64,000 bases of DNA from Variovorax soli NBRC 106424 (GTDB lineage Bacteria > Pseudomonadota > Gammaproteobacteria > Burkholderiales > Burkholderiaceae_C), in the NCBI RefSeq assembly GCF_001591385.1, contig NZ_BCUU01000004.1, forward strand, positions 62,001 to 126,000, given 5' to 3'. The notes under the pieces were generated by a model. The model did no database searches. It saw nothing but the letters and a program-made list of their open reading frames with translations, and was not told where the DNA came from. Positions 29,205-37,711 of the stretch are shown here, in pieces; the first letter of the stretch is position 1; every line of letters begins with the position of its first letter. A program made the translations under genes and the position numbers.

Positions 29205-29683
29205 GCACCCACAGGATCGAATGCACCGTCAACGGCGAGCCGCACAGCATGGAGGTGCCGGCGCGCCGGCTGCTGTCCGACTTCCTGCGCGACGACCTGC
29301 ACCTGACCGGCACCAAGCGCGGCTGCGAAACCGGCATCTGCGGCGCCTGCTCGGTGCTGCTGGACGGGGAAGTGGTCAAGTCCTGCCTGATGCTGGCCGT
29401 GCAGGTCAACGGCCGCGAGATCACGACCATCGAAGGCCTGGCGCCGGGCGACGGCACGCTGCACCCGCTGCAGCAGAGCTTCATGCAGTGCGGTGGCCTG
29501 CAGTGCGGCTACTGCACGCCAGGTTTCATCATGGCCTCGTGCGACCTGCTGAAGAACAACCCCCGCCCGAGCAGCCAGGACGTGCGCCACGGCCTTGCGG
29601 GCAACCTGTGCCGCTGCACCGGCTACACGCAGATCGTGGAATCGGTGCTCCAGGCCGCGGAGAACATGAACCATGGAAATTGA
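29201..29683 (+). CDS. Molybdenum hydroxylase 2Fe-2S subunit
   Basis: This 160-residue small subunit has two [2Fe-2S] clusters. The plant-ferredoxin-type site is in CETGICGACSVLLDG plus a later Cys, and the helical-domain site in CGGLQCGYCTPGFIMA with CRCTGY. It transfers electrons between the molybdenum centre and FAD. The length is standard for CoxS/XdhC-type chains. It overlaps the FAD subunit stop by 4 bp and the CoxG-like gene start by 11 bp. Confidence 0.94.
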   Translation: MSTHRIECTVNGEPHSMEVPARRLLSDFLRDDLHLTGTKRGCETGICGACSVLLDGEVVKSCLMLAVQVNGREITTIEGLAPGDGTLHPLQQSFMQCGGLQCGYCTPGFIMASCDLLKNNPRPSSQDVRHGLAGNLCRCTGYTQIVESVLQAAENMNHGN

Positions 29684-30422
29684 GAAGACCCTGACGGTGG
29701 CCGCCCCGCGCGAGCAGGTGTGGGCGCTGCTGCTGGACCCGCAGGTGATGGCCGGCGCGGTGCCCGGCATGAAGTCGATCGACGTCGTCAGCCCCACCGA
29801 GTACGTGGCGGTGATGCACCAGAAGATCTCGTTCATCAGCGCCAGGTTCAAGCTGCGCACGCACATCGTGGAGCAGCGCGCGCCCGAGTACCTGCGCGCC
29901 GAAGGCACGGGCGAGGACGCCTCGGTGGCCAGCTCGCTCAAGCAGCAGACCGAGGTCTTCCTCACCCCTGCGGCGGGCGGCGGCACGGAGTTGCGCCTGA
30001 AAGTGCGCGTGGACCTGCTGGGGCGGCTGGGCACCTTCGGCCTGGGCGTGATGAAGACCAAGGCCGATCGGCTGTGGGACGAGTTCGGTGCGAACCTGGC
30101 TGCGCGGCTGGAGGGGCGCGATGCGGCGGCGGCGCCTGTGTCGGCGCCGCCTCCCGCTGCACCTGTGGCTGCGTCGTTTGCATTGCCGATGCCTTCTTCA
30201 GCGGCTTCGAATGCTCCTCCCGCTTCGCCGCCAGTCACCCCCATCGCCGAGCCGCCTCGCAGCACCTGGTGGTCGCGCCTTGTGGGCGGCGGCGCAGCAC
30301 CCCAGGCATCGGCACGAATGATCCGCGTGGAGGTTCGGCAACTGGACAAGACCGTCACGGTGGAATGGCCTGTCGAGTCTGCGCAGGCTTGCCAGGACTG
30401 GTTGCGCGAGCTGATGAAGTAG
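29673..30422 (+). CDS. CoxG-like SRPBCC protein
   Basis: This 249-residue protein has an N-terminal SRPBCC lipid/ligand-binding fold (residues 1-145, opening EIEKTLTVAAPREQVWALLLDPQVMAGAVPGMKSI). An Ala/Pro/Ser-rich linker (about 150-200) and a distinct C-terminal segment, RMIRVEVRQLDKTVTVEWPVES, follow. CoxG proteins accompany CO-dehydrogenase-type enzymes and are thought to anchor or assemble them at the membrane. Here it overlaps the 2Fe-2S subunit gene by 11 bp and ends the operon. No coxD/E/F maturation genes lie nearby. Confidence 0.85.
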   Translation: MEIEKTLTVAAPREQVWALLLDPQVMAGAVPGMKSIDVVSPTEYVAVMHQKISFISARFKLRTHIVEQRAPEYLRAEGTGEDASVASSLKQQTEVFLTPAAGGGTELRLKVRVDLLGRLGTFGLGVMKTKADRLWDEFGANLAARLEGRDAAAAPVSAPPPAAPVAASFALPMPSSAASNAPPASPPVTPIAEPPRSTWWSRLVGGGAAPQASARMIRVEVRQLDKTVTVEWPVESAQACQDWLRELMK

Positions 30423-30459
30423 CCAACTGACGGCGCTACGTCTTCAGGTGTGGGTGGCG

Positions 30460-30711
30460 CGGGGCGCGGCAGGCACTTGCGGCCGGAGGCTCATACCGGG
30501 GCGGTCGATGCCTTCGGCATCGACTCCGTTGCGATGCTCGCGGAAGCGGCCTGCACCGTGGAACTCGCTCCGCTGCTGCGCAGCTGCGCTCAGACAGCCA
30601 CGGTGAGCTAGAAGTTGAAGCACGCAAGGTGCCCTTGCGTGCAGGCCGCTCCCGCTGCGCTTCTCACCGCCCCGGAAATCGCCCCCGGCCGCAAGTGCCT
30701 GCCGCGCCCCG
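30460..30711. repeat. Long palindromic element, copy 1
   Basis: The 656-bp gene-free stretch 30423-31078 holds two tandem long palindromes and no credible coding region. The first has perfect 27-bp outer arms (30460-30486 and 30685-30711). Inside are further paired arms, 30496-30505 with 30666-30675, and a 9-bp hairpin GTCGATGCC/GGCATCGAC (30504-30524). As RNA or cruciform DNA it could fold into one long branched stem. No transposase or terminal duplication is visible. Confidence 0.75.
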
Positions 30712-30803
30712 TGAGACGTTGCGCCGGCATCGGGCGGCTTGCACAACATGGCACTCCAGATTCAGCACACGTCCCGCCACCTGAACAGCCACCGACGTGT
30801 CCT

Positions 30804-31061
30804 GGGCCAAGGCCTGTGTGCCGCTGCGGGCCAGCGCGCCTCTTGGGCGATGAGCAGCGCAGCGGAGCCGGCCCGCTCGTGTGTGCCGAAGGACACACAC
30901 GAGCTTCGTTATCTGACTTGCGGCGGGTGTTTGAGCAAAGTGAACGAAGTGAACGTCGCGAGTTCCGCCGCAGGGCCGGCTCCGCGAGCAGCGCAATGCA
31001 GTCGGCGAAGCCGACCGCCCAAGTGAAGCGCTGGCCCGCAGCGGCACACAGGCCTTGGCCC
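30804..31061. repeat. Long palindromic element, copy 2
   Basis: The second element has perfect 34-bp outer arms (30804-30837 and 31028-31061). Inner 13-bp arms are 30862-30874/30973-30985 and 8-bp arms are 30919-30926/30965-30972. An 11-bp hairpin GCTCGTGTGTG (30875-30885/30894-30904) adds a branch. The centre contains the iterated motif GTGAACGAAGTGAACG (30940-30955). The right arm ends 17 bp from the amidohydrolase stop, so it may also act as that gene's terminator. Its arms differ in sequence from those of copy 1. Confidence 0.75.
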
Positions 31062-31078
31062 TCGCACCAAGACCAGCC

Positions 31079-31942
31079 TCACCCAAGGCCCAGCAAGCGC
31101 ACCGCGTTGCCCTTCAAGATCCCTGGCATGACTTCCGGCTTGAACCCCGCCTCCTCGAAGTCCTTCATCCACCGGTCCGGCGTGATGAGCGGATAGTCGC
31201 TGCCGAACAGGATGCGGTCCTTCAGCAGCGTGTTGGCGTACTGCACCAGCTGCTTCGGAAAGTACTTCGGGCTCCAGCCCGACAGGTCGATCCATACGTT
31301 GGGCTTGTGCGTGGCCACCGACAGCGCCTCGTCCTGCCACGGAAAGCTGGGGTGCGCCATCACGATCTGCATGTCCGGAAAGTCGATCGCCACGTCGTCC
31401 AGGTGCATCGGGTTGCTGTACTCCAGCCGCAGCCCGCCGCCGCAGCGCATGCCCGAGCCGATGCCGCTGTGGCCCGTGTGGAAGATGGCCGGCAGCTTGT
31501 GCTCGGCAATCACTTCGTACAAGGGCCAGGCCATGCGGTCATACGGGTGGTAGCCCTGCACCGTCGGGTGGAACTTGAAGCCCTTCACCCCGTGCTCCTC
31601 GATCAGCCGGCGCACCTCGCGCGCGCCCATCTTTCCCTTGTGCGGATCGACGCTCCCAAACGCGATCATCACGTCTGGGTTCTTCTGCGCCGCCTCGGCG
31701 ATCTCCTCATTGGGAATGCGCCGGCGGCCCAGGTTCGATTCGGCATCCACGCCGAACATCACGAAGCCGATCTTGCGCTCGCGGTAGTAGTCGATGCTCT
31801 CCTGAATGGTCGGCCTGCGGCTCGAGCGGAAGTACTTGTCCGCCGCGCGGTCGTACTCCTCGCCGTAGTTGTCGAAAGGGTTCCAGCAGCTCACTTCGGC
31901 GTGCGTGTGCGTGTCGATGGCAATGAGGTTGGCAATGTCCAT
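31079..31942 (-). CDS. Amidohydrolase family protein (ACMSD-like TIM barrel)
   Basis: This 287-residue amidohydrolase_2 fold protein has metal-site residues H11 and H13 in AIDTHTHAEV, His in KGFKFHPTVQGY, His in AIFHTGHSG, AHPSFPWQDEAL and Asp in ILFGSDYPL. Members of this family decarboxylate or hydrolyse aromatic and ring-cleavage acids, so this enzyme could act on an intermediate of the neighbouring pathway. Its exact reaction is unknown. It is divergent from the enoyl-CoA hydratase operon and has GGAGA before the ATG. Confidence 0.85.
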   Translation of the reverse strand: MDIANLIAIDTHTHAEVSCWNPFDNYGEEYDRAADKYFRSSRRPTIQESIDYYRERKIGFVMFGVDAESNLGRRRIPNEEIAEAAQKNPDVMIAFGSVDPHKGKMGAREVRRLIEEHGVKGFKFHPTVQGYHPYDRMAWPLYEVIAEHKLPAIFHTGHSGIGSGMRCGGGLRLEYSNPMHLDDVAIDFPDMQIVMAHPSFPWQDEALSVATHKPNVWIDLSGWSPKYFPKQLVQYANTLLKDRILFGSDYPLITPDRWMKDFEEAGFKPEVMPGILKGNAVRLLGLG

Positions 31943-31997
31943 GCTCGTGTCTCCAGATTCCTCGGGTAAGTACTAGGCCTTGGGGCCCAATCGGCGC

Positions 31998-32026
31998 TTG
32001 AAATGGTTATTTCTCATAACCATAAT
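31998..32026 (+). promoter_or_regulatory. Regulated promoter and operator of the CoA-ligase/liv operon
   Basis: The -35 TTGAAA (31998-32003) and -10 CATAAT (32021-32026), each five of six consensus, are exactly 17 bp apart. The spacer is filled by a perfect palindrome TGGTTAT-TTCTC-ATAACCA (32004-32022). A dimeric repressor here would directly block RNA polymerase. The MarR protein encoded at the end of the operon (42025-42534) is the best candidate. The leader to the hydratase gene is very short. Confidence 0.6.
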
Positions 32027-32050
32027 CGATTCATACCGCGGATGCAAACC

Positions 32051-32824
32051 ATGACCTATCCCGATCTTCAAATCGAACTGAAGGACGACATCGCCGTCGT
32101 CCGACTGATGCGCCAAGCCAAGCGCAACGCCCTGTCCGACGGACTCATTCTGGCCCTGCGAGATGTCTTCGAGAAGCTGCCGCCGAACGTGCGCGCCGCC
32201 GTCATCGACGGCGACGGCCCGCACTTCTGCGCCGGCCTGGACCTGTCCGAGCTGAAGGAGCGCGACGCCGCCCAGGGCATGCACCACTCGCGCATGTGGC
32301 ACGCCGCGCTCGACTGCATCCAGCACGGCCCGGTGCCCGTCATCGCGGCGCTGCACGGCGCGGTGGTGGGCGGCGGGCTGGAGCTTGCCAGCGCCTGCCA
32401 CATCCGCGTGGCAGACAGCTCCACCTTCTACGCGCTGCCCGAAGGCTCGCGCGGCATCTTCGTGGGCGGGGGCGGCTCGGTGCGCATCCCCAAGCTGATC
32501 GGCGTCTCGCGCATGACCGACATGATGCTCACCGGCCGCGTCTACGGCGCCGAGGAAGGCGAGCGCGCCGGCTTCGCGCAGTATCTGGTGCCCGAGGGCA
32601 CCGCCTTCGACAAGGCCATGGAACTGGCCCGCCGCGTGGCGCAGAACGCGCCGCTCACCAACTACGCGCTGATGCATGCGCTGCCGCGCATCGCCGAGCA
32701 GCCTGCCGACCACGGCTTCTTCACCGAGTCGCTGATCTGCGCCATTGCCCAGGCCGCGCCCGAGGCCAAGGAACGGCTGCGCGATTTCCTCGAAGGCCGC
32801 GCGGCCAAGGTGAGCAAGGAATGA
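32051..32824 (+). CDS. Enoyl-CoA hydratase/isomerase family protein
   Basis: This 257-residue crotonase-fold protein has oxyanion-hole segments HFCAGLDLSEL (near residue 60) and GAVVGGGLELASACHIRVADSSTFYALPEGSRGI (near 105-135). The Glu in LPEG lies where crotonase catalytic acids occur. In this operon it would hydrate an enoyl-CoA made by the acyl-CoA dehydrogenase; a hydratase-lyase acting on feruloyl-CoA is an alternative. ATG 32051 is preferred, with ATG 32042 possible. Its stop overlaps the CoA ligase start (ATGA). Confidence 0.87.
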   Translation: MTYPDLQIELKDDIAVVRLMRQAKRNALSDGLILALRDVFEKLPPNVRAAVIDGDGPHFCAGLDLSELKERDAAQGMHHSRMWHAALDCIQHGPVPVIAALHGAVVGGGLELASACHIRVADSSTFYALPEGSRGIFVGGGGSVRIPKLIGVSRMTDMMLTGRVYGAEEGERAGFAQYLVPEGTAFDKAMELARRVAQNAPLTNYALMHALPRIAEQPADHGFFTESLICAIAQAAPEAKERLRDFLEGRAAKVSKE

Positions 32825-34683
32825 CCACCACTGCGCCGCGCTACCGGCCGCTGGGCTTCGGCGTCACGCGCGGCGTGCTGCGCGAAGGCGCGAGCGGCGT
32901 GCGCTATCTGGAGGCGGAAACGCCGCTTGCGCCCTATGGCGAGCGCATCACCGACCGCCTGCTGCACTGGGCCGAGGCGGCGCCGGACCGCACCATGATC
33001 GCCCGGCGCGAGCGCCTGGCCGATGGCCGCACCGGCGACTGGATCCACATCAGCTACGCGCAAGTGCTCGACAAGGCGCGCCGCATCGGCCAGGCCCTGC
33101 TCGACCGCGGCCTGAGCGCCGAGCGGCCCGTGGCCATCCTGTCGGAAAACAGCCTGGAGCACGCCCTGATGGTGCTGGGCTGCCTGTATGCCGGCGTGCC
33201 GCACTGCTCCGTCTCCCCGCCCTATTCCATCGTCAGCCAGGACTACGACAAGCTGCGCCATGTGCTGGCCACCCTCACACCGGGCATGGTCTTCGCCGGC
33301 GACGAGGCGCGCTACGGCCGCGCCATCCGCGAGGCGGTGCCCGCCGACATCGAGGTGGTGCTGGTCGACGGCCAGGTCGAAGGCCGCCGCTGCACCTGCT
33401 TTGCCGACCTGCTGGCCACCGAGCCCACGCCCGCGGTGGATGCCGCCATGCGCGCCACCGGGCCGGACACCATCACCAAGTTCCTCTTCACCTCGGGCTC
33501 GACCAAGCTGCCCAAGGCGGTGATCAACACGCACCGCATGTGGTGCGCCAACCAGCAGCAGCTGCGCCAGTCGATTCCCGCGCTGGCCGAAGAGCCGCCG
33601 GTGCTGGTGGACTGGCTGCCCTGGAACCACACCTTCGGCGGCAACCACAACGTGGGCATCGTGCTGAACAACGGCGGCTCGCTCTACATCGACGACGGCA
33701 AGCCCACGCCGGCCCTCATCGGCGAGACGCTGCGCAACCTGCGCGAGATCGCGCCCACGGTGTACTTCAACGTGCCCACCGGCTTCGAGGCCATTGCCAA
33801 CGCCATGCAGACCGATGCGCAGCTGCGCCGCAACCTGCTGTCGCGCGTGAAGATGTTCTTCTATGCCGGCGCCGCGCTGCCGCAGCCGGTGTGGGACAGC
33901 CTGCACCGCACGCAGGAGGCCGAGATCGGCGAGCGCATCGTCATGGGCACCGGCCTGGGCATGACCGAGTCCGGCCCCTTCGCCCTGTACATCACGAGCC
34001 CGCAGGTGAGTTCGGGCGACCTGGGCCTGCCCACGCCCGGCCTGTCGCTCAAGCTGGTGGACACCGACGGCAAGACCGAAGTGCGCTACCGCGGCCCCAA
34101 CATCACGCCCGGCTACTGGCGCGCGCCCGAGGCCACCGCCGAAGCCTTCGACGAGGAAGGCTACTTCTGCACCGGCGACGCCGTGACGTGGATCGACCCG
34201 CAGGACATCCACCGCGGCCTGCGCTTCGACGGCCGCATCGCCGAAGACTTCAAGCTCGCCACCGGCACCTTCGTGAGCGTGGGGCCGCTGCGCGCCAGGA
34301 TCATCGCGGCCGGCGCACCGTACGTGCAGGACGCGGTGCTCACCGGCCTCAACATGAAGGAAGTGGGCGCGCTGCTCTTTCCGACGCAGGCGGTGCGCCA
34401 GCTCGCCGGCCTGCCGGCCGATGCGCCGATGCAGCAGGTGCTGCAAAGCCCAGCGGTGCAGGCGCACTTCCAGGGCGTGGTCGACCAGCTGGCGGCCAGC
34501 GGCACAGGCAGCGCCAGCCGCATCGCCCGCGCGCACCTGATGAGCGAGCCGCCCTCCATCGACAAGGGCGAGGTCACCGACAAAGGCTCGATCAACCAGC
34601 GCGCCGTGCTGCACCACCGCGCGGCCATGGTCCAGGCACTGCACGACGGCAGCCTGCCTTTCACCATCCTGCCGCGCGCCTGA
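32821..34683 (+). CDS. Feruloyl-CoA synthase-like acyl-CoA ligase
   Basis: This 620-residue ANL-superfamily ligase activates a carboxylic acid with ATP and CoA. It has the P-loop FLFTSGSTKLPKAVINTH (near residue 222), GMTESGPFALY (near 380), GYWRAPEATAEAFDEEGYFCTGDAVTW (near 425) and a C-terminal segment with IDKGEVTDKGSINQR carrying the probable catalytic Lys. The N-terminal YRPLGFGVTRGVLREGASGVRYLEAETPL is typical of proteins annotated as feruloyl-CoA synthase. Substrate is not proven: a phenylpropenoic or related acid is likely. It is the second gene of the operon. Confidence 0.87.
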   Translation: MTTTAPRYRPLGFGVTRGVLREGASGVRYLEAETPLAPYGERITDRLLHWAEAAPDRTMIARRERLADGRTGDWIHISYAQVLDKARRIGQALLDRGLSAERPVAILSENSLEHALMVLGCLYAGVPHCSVSPPYSIVSQDYDKLRHVLATLTPGMVFAGDEARYGRAIREAVPADIEVVLVDGQVEGRRCTCFADLLATEPTPAVDAAMRATGPDTITKFLFTSGSTKLPKAVINTHRMWCANQQQLRQSIPALAEEPPVLVDWLPWNHTFGGNHNVGIVLNNGGSLYIDDGKPTPALIGETLRNLREIAPTVYFNVPTGFEAIANAMQTDAQLRRNLLSRVKMFFYAGAALPQPVWDSLHRTQEAEIGERIVMGTGLGMTESGPFALYITSPQVSSGDLGLPTPGLSLKLVDTDGKTEVRYRGPNITPGYWRAPEATAEAFDEEGYFCTGDAVTWIDPQDIHRGLRFDGRIAEDFKLATGTFVSVGPLRARIIAAGAPYVQDAVLTGLNMKEVGALLFPTQAVRQLAGLPADAPMQQVLQSPAVQAHFQGVVDQLAASGTGSASRIARAHLMSEPPSIDKGEVTDKGSINQRAVLHHRAAMVQALHDGSLPFTILPRA

Positions 34684-34710
34684 ACCACTCACCTTTCAAG
34701 GAAGCGAAAC

Positions 34711-35475
34711 ATGAAGATCGAAGGACAAGCCGCCCTCGTCACCGGCGGCGCATCGGGCCTGGGCGAAGCCACCGCGCGCGAGCTGGCGCGCCTGGGCGCC
34801 AAGGTGGCCGTGCTGGACCGCAATGCCGAGCTGGCCGAGAAGGTGGCCCAGGACATCGGCGGCGTGGCCTGCGGCTGCGACATCACCGACGCCGCGAGCA
34901 CCGCGGCTGCACTGGAGAAGGCGGCCGCCGCGCACGGCCCGGCGCGCATCCTGATGAACATCGCCGGCATCGGCACCGCCAAGCGCATCGTCGGCAAGGA
35001 CGGCAACCCGGCCCCGCTGGAAGACTTCCAGCGCGTGGTGAACGTGAACCTGGTGGGCGCCTACAACGTCAGCCGGCTGTTCGCCGCCGCCTGCGCCAAG
35101 CTCGAACCCAACGAAGGCGGCGAGCGCGGCACCATTCTCTTCACCGCCTCGGTCGCGGCCTTCGACGGCCAGGTGGGCCAGCAGGCCTACAGCGCGTCCA
35201 AGGGCGGGCTGGTGGGCATGACGCTGCCCATGGCGCGCGACCTGGCGCAGCACGGCATCCGCGTGTGCACCATTGCGCCGGGCCTGTTTGCCACGCCGCT
35301 GCTGCTGGAGCTGCCCGAGGCCGTGCAGCAGTCGCTGGCGGCGTCCATTCCCTTCCCGCCGCGCCTGGGCAAGCCCTCCGAATTCGCCGAGCTGGCCTGC
35401 CACTTTGTGACCAATGCGCATCTCAACGGCGAGGTCATCCGCCTCGACGGTGCCTTGCGCATGGCACCGCGCTAA
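34711..35475 (+). CDS. SDR family 3-hydroxyacyl-CoA dehydrogenase-like protein
   Basis: This 254-residue classical short-chain dehydrogenase has the cofactor motif TGGASGLGEATARELARLGAKVAVLDR (D36 suggests NAD+). NIAGIG, the catalytic Ser in FTASVAAFDGQ and the YSASKGG Tyr/Lys pair follow. The overall sequence resembles the HSD10 group that oxidises 3-hydroxyacyl-CoA. With the ligase, hydratase and acyl-CoA dehydrogenase in the same operon it completes a beta-oxidation set. It sits 27 bp downstream of the ligase gene with AAGGAAG before the ATG. Confidence 0.88.
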   Translation: MKIEGQAALVTGGASGLGEATARELARLGAKVAVLDRNAELAEKVAQDIGGVACGCDITDAASTAAALEKAAAAHGPARILMNIAGIGTAKRIVGKDGNPAPLEDFQRVVNVNLVGAYNVSRLFAAACAKLEPNEGGERGTILFTASVAAFDGQVGQQAYSASKGGLVGMTLPMARDLAQHGIRVCTIAPGLFATPLLLELPEAVQQSLAASIPFPPRLGKPSEFAELACHFVTNAHLNGEVIRLDGALRMAPR

Positions 35476-35503
35476 GCCTCATTCACTCAACGAGGAGACA
35501 ACC

Positions 35504-36640
35504 ATGAAGTTCAAGAAGACCCTGCTCGCCAGCTTCGCCGCGTTCGCGCTGATGGGCGCGGCGCACGCCGACATCACCGTGGGCGTGGTGCAGCCGCTCA
35601 CCGGCCCGGCCTCGGGCCTGGGCATTCCGGTGAAGAACGCCATCATGATCTGGCCCAAGACCGTGGCCGGCCAGAACATCAAGCTGGTGGTGCTGGACGA
35701 TGCCAGCGACCCGACCGCCGGCGTGAAGGCGGCGCAGCGCCTGGTGACGGAAGACAAGGTCGACCTGATCATCGGCTCCTCGGCCACGCCGGTCGCCATC
35801 CCGATGGCCGACGTCACGGCCGAGGCCGCCACGCCGCAGCTGGCCACCTCGCCGGCCGCGCTGCCGCCGGGCAAGGACAAGTGGTTCTTCCGCCTGCCGC
35901 AATCGAACAGCGTGATGGCCTACGCGGTGGCGCAGCACATGAAGAAGCAGGGCGTGAAGACCATCGGCTTCCTGGGCTACACCGATGCCTACGGCGAGCT
36001 GTGGCTCAAGGCCATCACTGAAGAGGCCAACAAGAACGGCTTCAAGATCGTGGCCACCGAACGCTTCGCACGTGCCGACACCAGCGTGACGGCGCAGGCG
36101 CTCAAGCTCACCTCGGCCAACCCCGATGCGATCCTCATCGTGGCTTCGGGCAGCGGCGCGGGCATGCCGCAGAAGGCGATCATGGAGCGCGGCTTCAAGG
36201 GCAAGGTCTACCAGACCCATGCCGCCGCCACGCCCGACCTGATGCGCACCGCCGGCAAGGACGCCGAAGGCGCCTTCGTCGTCTCCGGCCCGGCCATGCT
36301 GGGCGCGCAGCTGCCCGACAGCAACCCGTCGAAGAAGGCTTCGCTGGCCTTCCTGGAGGACTACGCCAAGGCCTACGGCGCCGGCTCGGCCAACCAGTTC
36401 GGCGGCCACGGCGCGGATGCCTACACCATCCTCGAGAAGGCGGTGCCGGTGGCGCTGAAGAAGGCGCAGCCGGGCACGCCCGAATTCCGCGCCGCGCTGC
36501 GCGATGCGTTCGAAGGCATGGGCCGCACCGTGATCTCGCACGGCGTGCTCGACTGGACCGCGCAAGACCACTGGGGCTACACGAACGAGACCGGCGTGAT
36601 GATGCAAGTCGTCGACGGCAAGTTCAAGGTAGTTCAATAA
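35504..36640 (+). CDS. Liv-type ABC transporter substrate-binding protein
   Basis: This 378-residue periplasmic binding protein of the LivK/type 1 class has a signal peptide cleaved near GAAHA-DITVGV. It then has the family phrases GVVQPLTGPASGLGIPVKNA, LVVLDDASDPTAGVKAAQRLV and DLIIGSSATPVAIPMADV. Binding proteins of this class in aromatic operons take aromatic acids rather than branched-chain amino acids. GAGGAG precedes the ATG. It is the first of four transport cistrons. Confidence 0.9.
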   Translation: MKFKKTLLASFAAFALMGAAHADITVGVVQPLTGPASGLGIPVKNAIMIWPKTVAGQNIKLVVLDDASDPTAGVKAAQRLVTEDKVDLIIGSSATPVAIPMADVTAEAATPQLATSPAALPPGKDKWFFRLPQSNSVMAYAVAQHMKKQGVKTIGFLGYTDAYGELWLKAITEEANKNGFKIVATERFARADTSVTAQALKLTSANPDAILIVASGSGAGMPQKAIMERGFKGKVYQTHAAATPDLMRTAGKDAEGAFVVSGPAMLGAQLPDSNPSKKASLAFLEDYAKAYGAGSANQFGGHGADAYTILEKAVPVALKKAQPGTPEFRAALRDAFEGMGRTVISHGVLDWTAQDHWGYTNETGVMMQVVDGKFKVVQ

Positions 36641-36669
36641 CTTTTCGATAGCAACCTAGGCCGACGAAC

Positions 36670-37710
36670 GTGGACTTCTCGATTGCCAGCATCCTGCTGC
36701 TGGACGGACTCACCAACGGCGCGATCTATGCCCTCTTGGGCATGTGCCTCGTGCTGGTGTTCACGGTGACCCGCATCATCTTCATTCCGCAGGGCGAGTT
36801 CGTCGCCTATGGTGCGCTCACGCTGGCCATCTTCCAGACCGGCCAGGTGCCGGGCACGGTGTGGCTGCTGCTGATCCTGGCGGCCACCGCAGCGCTGATG
36901 GACCTGGTGGCCGTGTGGCGCCATCGCCGCCGGGCCGCCCCGGCCCTGGCGGCGGCCCTGCGCACCTTCGTTCCGTCGGCGGTGGTGGCCGGCCTCTCGG
37001 TGTGGGCGGCGCCGCGCGGCCTGCCCATGCTGCTGCAGGCACTGCTCACGCTGGGCATCGTCACCTGCTTCGGGCCGCTGGTGTACCGCGTGGCCTACCA
37101 GTCGCTGGCTGGCGCCAGCACGCTGGTGCTGCTGATCGTGTCGGTCGGCGTGCACTTCGCGATGACGGGCCTGGGCCTTCTCTTCTTCGGCGCGGAGGGC
37201 TTTCGCAACCCGCCCTTCTGGGACGCGCGCATGGCGCTGGGCCCGCTCAACGTCAGCGGCCAGGCGCTGGTGATCTTCGGCATGTCGGCCGTGCTGATCG
37301 TGGTGCTTTGGCTGTTCTTCGAGCGCACGCTGTACGGCAAGGCGCTGCGCGCCACGGCGGTGAACCGGCTGGGCGCCCGGCTGATGGGCATCTCCACCAA
37401 CAGCGCGGGGCAGCTCACCTTTGCGCTGGCCGCCTTCATCGGCGGGCTGTCGGGCCTCCTGATCGGGCCGACCACCACCATCTTCTACGACTCGGGCTTC
37501 CTGATCGGGCTCAAGGGCTTCGTCGCCGCGGTGATCGCGGGGCTGGCCAGCTACCCGGGTGCGCTCATCGGCGCGCTGTCGGTGGGCGCCATCGAGGCCT
37601 TCGGCTCCTTCTGGGCGAGTTCGTTCAAGGAAGTGATCGTGTTCACCATCATCCTGCCGGTGCTCTTGTGGCGTTCGCTGGCGTCCGGCCACTCCGATGA
37701 GGAACATTGA
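36670..37710 (+). CDS. Liv-type ABC permease, LivH-like
   Basis: This 346-residue permease with about eight membrane helices opens [42 protein letters not shown]. It carries the cytoplasmic coupling loop [31 protein letters not shown] near residue 235. A soluble-looking insertion rich in Arg/Ala lies near residues 80-105. The start is GTG 36670. It lies 29 bp after the binding-protein gene, and its stop is 1 bp before the next ATG. Confidence 0.88.
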   Translation: MDFSIASILLLDGLTNGAIYALLGMCLVLVFTVTRIIFIPQGEFVAYGALTLAIFQTGQVPGTVWLLLILAATAALMDLVAVWRHRRRAAPALAAALRTFVPSAVVAGLSVWAAPRGLPMLLQALLTLGIVTCFGPLVYRVAYQSLAGASTLVLLIVSVGVHFAMTGLGLLFFGAEGFRNPPFWDARMALGPLNVSGQALVIFGMSAVLIVVLWLFFERTLYGKALRATAVNRLGARLMGISTNSAGQLTFALAAFIGGLSGLLIGPTTTIFYDSGFLIGLKGFVAAVIAGLASYPGALIGALSVGAIEAFGSFWASSFKEVIVFTIILPVLLWRSLASGHSDEEH

Positions 37711-37711
37711 G

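Noticed and set aside
25982-29683. 4-Hydroxybenzoyl-CoA reductase
   Set aside because: The FAD subunit has no room for the extra 4Fe-4S loop that marks that enzyme.
25982-30422. True aerobic CO dehydrogenase (coxMSLG)
   Set aside because: The large subunit lacks the CSFR active-site motif of form I CODH, and no coxDEF maturation genes are present. A generic molybdenum hydroxylase is the safer call.
30423-31078. Insertion sequence or MITE remnant
   Set aside because: The inverted arms are internal to each element, with no target-site duplication, no transposase relic and no common termini between the two elements.
30615-31196. Possible small genes in the 656-bp gap
   Set aside because: The frames cross the palindrome arms, share no ribosome site and give no recognisable protein. 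The DNA is better explained as palindromic repeats.
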